Source: Parastagonospora avenae f. sp. tritici 18332-5 | Taxonomy: Eukaryota; Ascomycota; Dothideomycetes; Pleosporales; Phaeosphaeriaceae | Reading direction: 5' to 3' | Assembly (NCBI GenBank): GCA_022559985.1 | Contig: JAFJTR010000001.1 | Location: 1,054,001-1,118,000 of the forward strand | Length of the DNA: 64,000 bases | In this document: positions 54,260 through 64,000 of the stretch, in pieces | How positions within the stretch are numbered: the first letter of the stretch is position 1 | Layout of the letters: every line of letters begins with the position of its first letter | Notes under the pieces: generated by a model | The model's input: only the letters and a program-made list of their open reading frames with translations | Told to the model about the DNA's origin: nothing | The model's database searches: none | Position numbers and translations under genes: made by a program

Positions 54260-55340
54260 GACGATGTATGATGATTGATTCAAGAAAGCAGTATATTGTG
54301 TGATATATCATCCTGACATGCGTGCATACTTATATACCACTTAGAAGAGTACGTCTCAGCTGAAAGTGAGGCCGCTAAAGTCGTGCATGCTGGTCGCGAG
54401 CATAGCACCGCTGAGACGAGACAGCCTCTAAGGCCACCCTCGATGAAGAAACGCCATATGGACCGGCGAGACCATACACGGTCTCAGTTGGTATGCAAGT
54501 TCAGTGTGCATGACTTAGCAGCTGAGCTTGATGTGGTGTAGAGTCAGAAACCAATACCAGGAAGCGGGGCACCAACCGCGGCGGCCCGTCGCGTAGTTTG
54601 GACAGCTCCAGCATGATTTGTGTGGAGAAACGGAGGCTAGACGTTCACCAGAAGTGACGGCCTGCGGTCGAAGAGGCTATGGTGGCTCAATCGGGTAGTA
54701 GTTTGCAATCCCAGCCAGCCACGCGACTGCACGTGCTGGCCACATGAGGAAAGGCCCTGTATGCGCTCGCTGCGCTTCAGCCATCCACACTTCGCCCTCT
54801 AACGTGATAGCTGAGTCGATTTGTGCGCCACAATAGTGCTGGAAGCTGAATGTGATGATGAGAGCCCAGCTGCTGTTGCATTCATGTTCGCCCAGGGCAC
54901 CTAGGCCCTTCTTAGACATACAATCACACAGATGTCTTCAACCCTGATCCCGTGCTTCCAAGCCTCGTCTTCGCTTCTGCATGTATACGCACTCATCACA
55001 AACCTTAGAAGGCTGAGCAGCAATCCAGGCCGGACGCGCCGGTTCAGCTTGACTTTGCTCATTCGCGCATTTTCCAAGGTGTCGAGAAAAGCTCTTTCCA
55101 GACCACCATCTGCATGCTCGCAGGATTGTGAAATTCATGGTGCATGACTAGAAATTATGCAGGTATTGCAGGTTCTCACCTACTATGGAAAGCGGCTAGG
55201 GTGCCTAGACCCTAGGTATACACAGGGCCTTGCTGTTACAATTAAAGCGCTATAGTACTATGTATAGCTCCAGGCTATTAGATAACTTTCTATCGTAATT
55301 GACGATTTGCAGTACGAAGAGAGCCTTCCCGTTCTTAATT
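54260..55340. other. Intergenic, 1.1 kb
   Basis: Holds the protease promoter. An 80-codon minus-strand ATG frame at 54677-54919 has no conserved features. AT content rises toward 55340. Confidence 0.45.
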
Positions 55341-57253
55341 TTAGAGAGAATACCGGAAAGTCAAATCCTGCTTATCTGTGACATCTGTTCCAGACTCATA
55401 TACTGCGACAGTCGATGTCCTTTGAAGTTCGTCCCTTTTCTTATTTTCACTCCATCCATGGTACCAGTAGTAAGCCATAAGCAGAATGAGGAGAACCCAA
55501 TCCACTACCGACACAACAAGCCAGCAGTATACCGAGGTGCCGTCTGCGCCGTCCACAACTGCGGGAAGCCGATGCAGCCGGAACAACACCCAATGAAGTA
55601 GGCAGTATTGACAACCGATCGTTTTGTGTTACCTCGTATGTTGAACGTGTTAAGACTCATGGTGAGTGAGAATGTACTGGATATACAGCTTCCCATCCAG
55701 GCTCCAATGATGATAGGCCAGTCACAGAGAGGTAGTACCAGCAGCATGATTCACCCAGCTAGAGGTATAGAAATGAGGGCAATTGTGACAAGAGAGCGTT
55801 TCTGGGGCCAAATGAGGCATGCGACGATGCCTATCCAAATGGATACAATTTGAACTGGTCCCGACGGAGATCCGTGCAATAGAGTTTCACCGGAGGTATA
55901 CCCTAACTGTTTGATGATAAAGGACGCAAACTACCAGCGTCATTAGCGCAGGACGAATAGCTTCAGCGGGTTGGTTTACGGTGAGCACTGGAGCCGGAGC
56001 AGTGACGAGGATGCCGAATGCAAAAGCAGCATATGTCTTGAAATCGAACGCAGCTTCCTTGAGTTGGTCCATTGAGAAAGAAGTCTTGTCACCACCATCG
56101 TGGTCTTCGCGGAGCCGATGACGAGCAGCGATCTTCTCTTCTGCAGTCAAGAGCCACGCCGTATCGGGTCCGTCAGGCATGACGAAGTAGAACACCACAC
56201 CGCAGAGCGAGGTGAAAATACCGGAGACCAGAAACACGAGTCTCCAGGAGGCCAGCGCTGACTTGTTGTGTTGGCCAATGCCGTACATGAGTAAGGAGCC
56301 GACGATTTGCGCAATAGCGTTGCAGGTAATCCAAAAGCTGTTGAAATTTAGTTAAGTCTGTTCGGATTGATGGCGTTTCTGAACGCACCCTATACGTAGC
56401 GCATGCTCGCTCTTCTTGTACCAAATGCTAGTAATGATGATGAAAGCCGGGCTGACTGCCCCTTCTGCCGCCTCCAGGAAGAATCGTACCGCCAGAAATC
56501 CCTGATACGTCTTGGGGATTGCAAGATACATGCAAACCGCGCCCCATACAACACTTTCAGGCGTTATAAATCGAATGCTGGTCTTGCCAATGATGAACTT
56601 ACATCGTGACCCCCACAAACTTCGAAAGTTTGAAGCGACTCATGAGATAGATGAATGGAAACTCTGAAACAAGCTGTCCAACGTAAAACATGGACGACGT
56701 CCATGCGAACTGGTTACCTGTCAAGCCTAGATCGGTGATAAGTCTATAGACTGAAGCATAGCTCAGACTTTGCTTGTCTAGGTCTACGAATTGGTTAGAC
56801 ACACTGGTACTGACATGCAGAACTTGTTCTTACACTGGAAGAAGAAAACAAAGCACGTCTGTATCGACGAACTTGTAAGCGTGTATTATGGCACAAGCAG
56901 CACCGGAAGGGTTACCATTGGCAAGACCACCATATCTGTTCGTACGTGCGTACGGCTCAATTCACGGCGTAATTTGAGCGTACGCGCGCATACCTCTAGG
57001 TAGATAAGCTCTTCTCCTCCTACAAGGAGAAGAGCAGCAGTCACTAGAAATACACCCCTATTGCCTGCTCACCTCGTACGCCTACGGGCGTACAAATACC
57101 CAAACGAAGTCTACCAACAATATCAGTCTTTCTCAGGACTCGTCTCTCCAGAGTCATCATGGCGAGATCATCTCCCTCCGAAGTCGAGAGGCTTTCTGGG
57201 TGGCCAACTGCCAAGGCAGTTTCTGGCTGTGACTTCTCATCGCTGGTAGCCAT
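55341..57253 (-). pseudogene. Broken Dal5-type (ACS family) MFS transporter
   Basis: A minus-strand carrier of the allantoate-permease type can be followed exon by exon: the N-terminal 'MMTLERRVLRKTDIV', then 'DLDKQSLSYASVYRL', 'GVTIVVWGAVCMYLAI' (49-nt intron removed), 'FWITCNAIAQIVGSLL', and 'FASFIIKQLGYTSGET'. Three lesions are visible. An in-frame TGA at 55753-55751 interrupts a helix ('IPLAG' before it, 'IMLLVLPLC' after). A one-base frameshift lies near 55520-55530, between 'APRYTAGL' and 'VVSVVDWVLLILLM'. The first helix region (56810-57090) cannot be joined without a stop and is filled with hairpin-forming sequence. Splicing alone does not rescue it. The family imports small anions such as allantoate or pantothenate with protons. 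Confidence 0.8.
56941..57035. repeat. Hairpin-rich insert inside the broken transporter
   Basis: GCTCTTCTCCT (57008-57018) and AGGAGAAGAGC (57025-57035) are a perfect 11-bp inverted repeat with a six-base loop. Next to it CGTACGGCTCAA (from about 56949) pairs with TTGAGCGTACG (from about 56974) except for one base. This could be a small foldback element inserted in the first intron/helix region. Confidence 0.55.
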
Positions 57254-57894
57254 CGGTCGTTCAGGCGCAAATGTGACTAATGTGAAAAGCAGTGTAAATG
57301 TCGCAACCTGGCTTAACCAGTCTCTTTTTTAACCTTCACCAGAGTTCATAACGGAAGAGGAATAAAACATATACCTGCTTGGACAAGTCATACGGTCGTT
57401 ATCAGCCTACGAGCCAAACGGGGGGAAGGAACCGCGTCGAGCCTTGGGCTGAATCCACCTCCACACCTGCCATGACTTAGAACAGGTATAAGATGTACCT
57501 AGTCGAGCCAATCAATCGCTGTACAAAAAAAAGGAGCACGAGTGTTAGTCAGTTGTTGCGAGCAAAACCCCTGCTGGTGTTCGGCAAAGTAGGGTGAGAG
57601 CATTTCCGCTCGGGTGGCACAGGCACAGATGGAATCTGATTTGGGCGCGGGGCTGGGGTGCGGGGCACTTCCCCGAAGATAAAGCTAGTCGCTCACTTCT
57701 TCGAAGCGGCACCCCTCCGAAGATAACACACATACCCGACATGGAAAAGGGTATCTGTACCCTCCGCGCTGTTGCGAGTGTGCACAACAGTGGGCCCGTC
57801 CGATAGCCACAATGGTTAGGGAATCATTGGTCATTGATTTGTTGACAGTAATACGACCAAAGGCGATTGAATATCTACAGAGAATAGAAGTAAT
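57254..57894. promoter_or_regulatory. Divergent promoter region with duplicated GATA-type site
   Basis: CCGAAGATAA occurs at 57673-57682 and again at 57717-57726. The AGATAA core fits GATA factors of the AreA/nitrogen type. The region separates the broken transporter and the broken amidohydrolase and would have served both. Regulation by nitrogen is an inference from the site and the gene types. Confidence 0.4.
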
Positions 57895-59346
57895 ATGGGA
57901 TTTTCTGAGACTGCCCGTTTCGATTCCATTTCTACTTCCTATGAACTCGTCGCTCGAATTTTCTCCCTGATCACAATGGTCTCTGCATCTTTGTACCGCG
58001 AAAACCAACTGAAGCCCTGGGAGCCTCCTGTCCAAAGGACTTTTGTCTTCATCAACGTCGACCTTGTAGATGTACATGCTGGGGTGATTCACGAGAGCGC
58101 CACTGTCAAATTATCCGGTGGGCGAATTGAGAGGGTTGAACTTCAATCCGGCGTTAATGGCGACGTTGAACAGCCAAGCTCATCGGACGTCGAGAAACGA
58201 GTGGACTTTCGAGGAAAGTATTTCTGCCCGGGTCTAATCGATAGTCATGTCCACATCATCGCTGTGCCAGGGGAGAGAGAATGGCAAGACACGGAGAATC
58301 TGAACGCAACTACATCAGCCTACAGACACGCCTTTGTTTGTCAGCAAATGCTCGATCGAGGCTTCACCACAGTAAGAGATTGCGGCGGCGCGTCATTGGC
58401 TCTGAAGCAGTCAATTGAAGATGATCTCATCCAAGGTCCTCGATTGTTCATTGCCGGAAATTTCTTGAGCCAGACAGGCGGACATGGAGATACGCGGGGC
58501 TCTCACGACCATTCAAATATCGAATGCTGCGGCGGTGGCTCATCCAACTTTCCGTCCTTCATTTGCGACGGCGTACCAGAATGCTTGCGAGCAGCTCGAG
58601 AAAACATTCGAACAGGATCTGAATTCATCGAAATTATGGGAGGAGGCGGTGTCTGTAGTCCGACAGACCGTATCGATAATGTTCAATTCACGTCAGAAGA
58701 GATCAGCGCCATTACAACAGTCGCCAAGAACAGTCAGACGTATGTGACCTCGCATGCGTACACTCCGCAATCGATTCGGCAAGCGATAGAGAACGGAGTC
58801 ATGGGTATTGAGCACGGCAACTTGATCGACAAAGAGACGGCGGAATTAATGGCTAAGAAGGGGGCATAACTCACACCCACCCTGGTGACTTACACCGCAA
58901 TGGGCGACGAAAAGTTTACTGGATACATGCCCGCAGAATCTATGGAAAAGAACGCAGAGGTGTACGTGGTAGGTTTGGAAGTTCTAAAGATCGCTGCGGA
59001 CTCTGGAGTAAATATTTGCTACAGATCTGACCTTCTCGGTCATCTTGGTGTAACGCAACTCAACGAGTTCACCATTAGGAGAAAGGTGTTGCCTGCTTTG
59101 GCAATCTTGCAGAGTGCGACCATCACACCAGCGAGGATGATGAGGCAGGAGAACTATTTGGGGCAGATCAAGCAAGATTTTGCTGCAGATTTGCTTGTCT
59201 TGAATGCCAATCCTTTGGAAGACATCACCATCTTGGCACAGCCGGAAAAGCACCTGTTAGCTGTCATTAAAGACGGTAGAGTGTGTTCGAGTAGATGGAG
59301 CTTGCTTGAACAGGACGTTCATAGCCTAAAGCAGTGTATAGAATAA
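57895..59346 (+). pseudogene. Amidohydrolase (imidazolonepropionase/prolidase-like M38), single in-frame stop
   Basis: A 483-codon frame is interrupted only by TAA at 58867-58869. 'TAELMAKKGA' precedes it and 'LTPTLVTYTAM' follows in the same frame, so a single base change explains it. Otherwise the metallo-dependent hydrolase plan is complete: 'LIDSHVH' metal motif, 'GFTTVRDCGG', 'TSHAYT', 'IEHGN' and a C-terminal 'SDLLG'. The residue before that last motif is Arg where Gly is normal, again one transition away. Family members hydrolyse cyclic amides or C-N bonds of small metabolites; the substrate is unknown. Start could be 57895 or the ATG at 57976. No intron consensus removes the stop. Confidence 0.8.
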
Positions 59347-59595
59347 AAGGCCTTGGCGTTTTCAAAGTCTACTTCGATTTCTCTGCCTAGCATTGTGATT
59401 TCATTCATACGGTAGACAGGCATCAGAGTACCATGACGACGATTTTTGTAATTAAACTATGCTGAATTACCCACAATCCATAATTATCTCCAAGCCACTT
59501 CGACCTGAAAACCGGTAATGCATTCGAGGGTTTACTATCGGACTCTCATGGGGGAATGTCTCGGCTCATGTCTGACCATAAGCACCCTGCCCAGT

Positions 59596-62196
59596 CTAGC
59601 TCCCAAGAAGCTGCGTCATATCTAGTGCGTCTAGCCTGCCATCGTTCCACTCGAAACCTCGAGGTATCTCTCCTTGAAGGGACCATCCATTGAATGCGTC
59701 GAGATTCCAGTTCGAAACCTCGTTTTCAAGCGAGCTATAATCTACCCCATCAAGCATGTTCCTGCTAAAACTAGTTTCGTAAACGAGAGAGCTTTCATGA
59801 GCACGTATCTCAGAGGCGCCATGAAGCACCTCTGGATTGAACTGAGAACAGGACTTTTTCGGTCCTGCTACATAATTAGTCCTTAGACGCTTCCTGTTTC
59901 GACATCCAATTGACCCAAGCTTGGTATGAATCTGTCATGGATGTTGGCTGCATGGCGACTCCATTGGAAGAGACACCCTCGTCCTGGTATATCTTCTGAC
60001 GCAAATCGGAAGCGAGCCTCCTGAGTTGCTCAATAGTCTGCAGGTCCGAGGAAGCTCCACGTCAGCCTCCGCATGCCATGTATCGTAGCATGTCAAACCC
60101 ATCGTCAATTATTCTGCTCGTCTCATCTCCGTGTTTCAGTATGCTATGGAGTATCAGTATGATCAGTGCTGCGGCCGAAGCATGGTGATCCGTGAAGGAG
60201 AAGCGACAAAGTAAATGGTGTTTCTTCAAGACGAGAATCAACTCAATCGTCGCCTTAGCAGCGTCGACGCAGACAGTCGCAAGGTCCACGCGGCTTTGGG
60301 GCTGATCCGGAGTGGCATATGCAGAATTTGACAAAGCTTGGATACGTTCGCGCGATACTTGGAGAAGAGAGGCACGACCCATTAAGATCCATGCCCAGTG
60401 GTAGTGTATATGCAAGTGAACTGTCGTGCGGAAGTTCCGTTCGCTGGGAAGCAGGTCATTCGGGTGGAGATTGGGGAACAGCTGAGAACGCCACTGCTTT
60501 GATTGCTGGGACAGGTCCTCAATGCAAATTGGCTTTGTCTCAAGAGGACTGGTGCCATAATCAGTATCAAACAATCTCTGCGGTGCTTATTACTTACATG
60601 CTCTGCACTATGCGGGTTATGATTCTGGTCAATTTGAGATACTCGATCTGGTGTTGCACATTGGATTGGTACTCCAGATTGTCCAGGGAAGGGTGATGTT
60701 TTGGAAGTGGAGTGTCTATCGCATCCTCTGCGATGCTTGAAGGGCGACCTAAGGCAATACTCGTGCGTCTATCACAGCGTCAGGCGGTGAAGTTACGTGT
60801 AAGATAGGATTTGACAAACTTATCTATGGAATAGACACTCCACCACAAGCGATTGCGAATTTCTGTGGTTCGAGAATCCAAAGAAGCGGCCAGGGTCTTG
60901 CGATGCAAGCCACTGGCAATCGACATTCTCATGCCCATTCCAAGATAGAGGTAGGACGTCTCGGGTAGGTTGTAAGGCAACTGGTATAGACCGGCTAGCA
61001 GGCACACTTGGATTCCTCTTAACGTGCACGTGGCTATAATCCTGGGAATAAGCTTTTGAGCGCTGTCGTAGAATCTCTTGCCAGGGTCTAGCACAGAAGG
61101 TAGTGGGTCCTGCGATCTAGCTTTTGATCGCAGATGCGTGAACTGGCTGCCGAAGGCAAAGGCGAGTAAGGCAAAGCAGATGAACGCGTCATCTGCCGCG
61201 CTTCCGGAAGCCGTGCCGGTGAAAACGCTGTTTAGATTAGTGTGAAACCATTCTCTATCGCAGTAGAAGAAAGTGGCTTCAACGTAATAGAAGAACGTGG
61301 AAACAAGGAAGGCCGCAATTTCTTGCGGTGGGAATGCTTTCATTGCTTCAATGGACTCCTTGCTTTGCACAGTCGGTGGCCTAACAGTGCAGCCCATCTC
61401 CTGATTTCTTGTTAGAATTACGTATTCCCCTGGATATATTCATTTTTAAGCTTGTCACATACCGTGGAGCTCCGATCCGCCGTACCCAAGGCTTTATTTC
61501 GGGTAGTAGCGTGAAAAATCTCCTGAACGTAAAGAAGAAAGCTTTCGTTCGGACGGAGACCAGTGTATTCTTTACCAAAGTAAGTACATGGCTTTGTAAA
61601 AGTATAAGCTAACCTACGGGTCCGTCCGATGTCCTCGACAATAAGAATGGCATCTTCTGATTGCCCGCCAGGGATAGGTGATTGAGAGTCTAGCGTTTGT
61701 GCTCTGCAGTCTGAAGTCATGCTCGTTGGGCTCGTCTCGGATGCGGCCTGGGCTGCACTTGGAGTAGAGACCGTGACATTGCTGTTTGCCGAGCGGCCTA
61801 GGACTCTAATTTGAGCTTGTTTTAGTGAAGAGGGAGTGTCAGAGTTCTCCTGTATGCGATCGCGTTGAGGAAATGATGCATTTATTTGATGGCCGCTGGC
61901 AATGGCGGTAGAGCTGATGGCGGTAGAGCTGATGGCGGGAGAATCTAACGCTTGAGGCGCATACAAGTCACACTCTTCACCTTTTTCCACACATCTCTCG
62001 TAAGCACCTGTATGCCGTGCAATGCAGCGGCTCTTACGTGCTCGACAGACTGCGCATCTGCATTGCAAACTAGTACCTAATGCATGGAGGGGGAGCACTT
62101 CATCACAGATCAGCAAGAGGTATAGATGACTTACGCACGCGACACTCGGACACGGATTGCATCGGGCACCCGTCTCAGACGCGGATTGCGTGGCAT
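59596..62196 (-). pseudogene. Zn2Cys6 transcription factor with a lost zinc ligand and in-frame stop
   Basis: Exons read as 62196-62135, 62057-61618, 61569-61463, 61400-60797, 60748-60598 and 60548 onward, all with standard splice signals and matching phases. The zinc cluster has Cys22, 25, 32, 43 and 50, but the fourth ligand position is Tyr40 (codon TAC at 62002-62000, one G-to-A change from TGC). The regulatory domain is recognisable ('YQLPYNLPETSYLYLGMGMR', 'EIRNRLWWSVYSIDKF'). A TGA at 60064-60062 interrupts 'YMACGG' and is followed, in the same frame, by 'RGASSDLQTIEQLRRL'; the C-terminus continues to about 59596 after one more intron. It probably once controlled the adjacent transporter and amidohydrolase. 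Confidence 0.75.
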
Positions 62197-62992
62197 TAGT
62201 AGATGCCCCACAACGTTTCCGTAGGCTCACTGTTTCACAAAGATGTGGGGTCGAAATTCAATCGGATACATGAGCATGGAGTTCGTGCCTCATTCATACG
62301 GAATTGCGTGCCCACGGAATTGGAACAAGACTACCGAACACTGTGTTTGGGTCTCTTTAGGTTCGCTTGGTAAGGCAAATTATGCCGAGGCCATGCAGGG
62401 TAAGGACCTTGCTAGTCGATGTCTATCGGGTATGTGCCATCTGTACTACGCGATAACGGCGGGTATGTGTCCCTTTACTCACTGCAGGTAGGCATTGGGA
62501 TAGAATTTCACGTGTCTTGCCATCATCACTCCTGATCTCCTTCAGACACGATGCACATAGGTCCCTCACTAAAAATGTTCCAGCTGAGAAGGGCCAGTTC
62601 GGCTGCAGATGAGCCGACGCAACAGGACTATAATGATGCACGACGAGTCGCTACACTCATATCATACCCCTCTGCCAGCAGTTGCTCGTTGGGGAACAGA
62701 GCAGTCTCCCAAGTGAGTTTGATGCCGCGTGACCAGCATATCGTTTTCGCATCGTGTAAAAATAGCAATAGCAATTACTGTACTCGGATTTTCGCTGTTC
62801 CAAGAGCACACCTTTATGAAAACCTGAGGGTGTCAGGAAGCGGCATTGGCATGGTATGAAGACACGCGCCTCAGTTCGTCGACTTCGTATGAATTTTGGC
62901 CTGTAAGGCTTTGCTCGTAGGTTTTACGAACATCATGCGTTGCTGCTACACCTGCATCAGCAAAATGCCCTCTAAGTCTGTCGCGTTGGCTT
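62197..62992. other. Intergenic, nothing supported
   Basis: Upstream of the broken regulator and downstream of the partial one. Frames on the plus strand at 62243-62859 lack conserved features. Confidence 0.45.
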
Positions 62993-64000
62993 TTACCTTT
63001 GCACGCCACCCATCATCTCGTCCCCCATGCCCGCATCCCACCACCCTTCGTGCCAATTCCTCGCGGTGAAATCACTTTCCAACGCCCGCACGAACCCTAT
63101 CGGCTGCGCCCCGTCCTCAAAATTGAACGACGGAAATTCGGGAAATGGTGGGAAAGCAGACATGTCGAACTCTGGCATACTGTCTGCCGTTTCTCCGACC
63201 GCAAAATTGCCATCCTTTGCCCTACGTCGCTCGTTCTGAAATGATCGAGTGACTTGGTTGAGAGCATTGATGGTCGCAGCGAATGGAGAGAAGTCGGTAC
63301 GTTTGGCAGATGCCTCGTTCATGGTTTCGCCAATGGCTTCAAGTAGTTGGACGTCTTGTTCGCAGTCCGAGGGGTCGCCACAGGCGAGGATGTTCTCGTA
63401 AAGAGCGAAAACGGCGCAAAAGGGGTAGAAGCTTATGAAGCTGCCATGGTATGTCAGTATATTTCAAAGCTTTGCACAGTTTCACTTACTGTATGCACAC
63501 TGATTGAGCTTCTCCTGGAGGTGCAGAATCGACAGAGAAGTCGAGAGTAATTCGCACAACTTTTCGGGCTGCTTCAAGAGTAACTGCATCAACGGGACTT
63601 CCTGGTCGCCGTACTAGCCGTCGAACACCAATGATAATGGCATAAATCGTCATGACGTGATCAGCAAAGAGGAAGCGCTGGTCCTGCGACTTATCCTCCT
63701 TCATTGTTGTTTCCAAGTTCCACTCATCATTCAAGCCACGCATCTGGTCGCAATATGTATCCACTTTCCGTCGGATTTCTTCGTCTTCGTCAAGATTTTT
63801 GCAATCATCAATCTCATTGAGGATCTCTGCTGTCAATAATGTGTATCTGATCCACACCACCGATACTGTGACTGTAGATGGTAGATAAAGTTAGCTTGCG
63901 CCCGGATTTCTGTGTGTAAATGGCGCTGCATACCCTGGTAGACGGAAGGATGTAAATTGTGGGTACGGAGCACATGAGGTGGGCGAACTCTGCGCGGAAC
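62993..64000 (-). CDS. Fungal transcription factor, C-terminal part (runs off the window)
   Basis: Three exons are visible: the end of one at 64000-63934, then 63871-63490 and 63440-62993. The introns have GTATGC and GTAAGT donors with CTAAC and CTGAC branches. The phase is consistent across all joins. The first partial exon reads 'HVLRTHNLHPSVYQ', and later parts include 'VVWIRYTLLTAEIL', 'VRITLDFSVDSAPPGEAQS', 'FISFYPFCAVFALYENILA' and 'DCEQDVQLLEAIGETMNEAS', the usual end of the fungal_trans domain. The protein ends in an acidic, Phe/Pro-rich tail. The DNA-binding domain and start lie beyond base 64000. The visible part has no lesion. Confidence 0.8.

Noticed and set aside
54677..54919. 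80-codon ATG frame upstream of the protease gene
   Set aside because: No recognisable features; could be real but evidence is only an open frame.

Overview
The window is nuclear DNA of a filamentous ascomycete. Introns are short (about 44-184 nt, mostly 46-80), have GTRNGT donors and CTRAY branch sites close to the AG, and interrupt fungus-specific families (Zn2Cys6 regulators, DHA2 and Dal5-type MFS carriers, 2EXR proteins). Gene content suggests a Dothideomycete, possibly Pleosporales; that placement is an inference from families, not from a marker gene. I found no rRNA, tRNA, CRISPR array or intact transposon. Exon boundaries below were read by eye from splice consensus, reading frame and family conservation, and coding lengths were checked for phase.

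Layout. 1-3.5 kb is gene-poor and accessory: a three-exon secreted 16-cysteine mini-protein and a truncated fungal SLATT (2TM effector) gene. 4.6-26.2 kb is mostly conserved core: casein kinase II beta, a Zn2Cys6 regulator, a Baeyer-Villiger-type monooxygenase, an arrestin-like protein, a PPIL3-type cyclophilin, ZPR1, an RNase P/MRP Rpr2-type protein, DBR1, an amidohydrolase-like protein lacking most metal ligands, TMA7 and TIM54. 26.2-30.3 kb is gene-poor and holds a His-Me finger (I-PpoI-like) nuclease-type protein with a probable GC-AG intron, facing a small damaged ORF. 30.3-42.8 kb carries a DHA2 drug-efflux type MFS, a TMEM19-family membrane protein, UMP1 (whose first exon is only the ATG), a prenylated ubiquitin-fold protein, a conserved membrane protein of unknown function and a 2EXR protein. 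A FATP/very-long-chain acyl-CoA synthetase at 43.6-45.7 kb is bracketed by diverged ~200 bp repeats. 46.6-51.5 kb is a run of RNA-processing genes (KIN17, SYF2, ESF2, CWC25).

The right end is accessory again. An intracellular trypsin-like protease has four regularly spaced xEG(F/W)FDD modules in its tail; it is the best candidate here for an undescribed system. Next come three adjacent broken genes: a Dal5-type MFS, an imidazolonepropionase-like amidohydrolase and a Zn2Cys6 regulator. Each carries in-frame stops, and the regulator also has a lost zinc ligand. They look like a decayed transport/catabolism cluster with its own regulator. The window ends inside another fungal transcription-factor gene that runs off the right edge.
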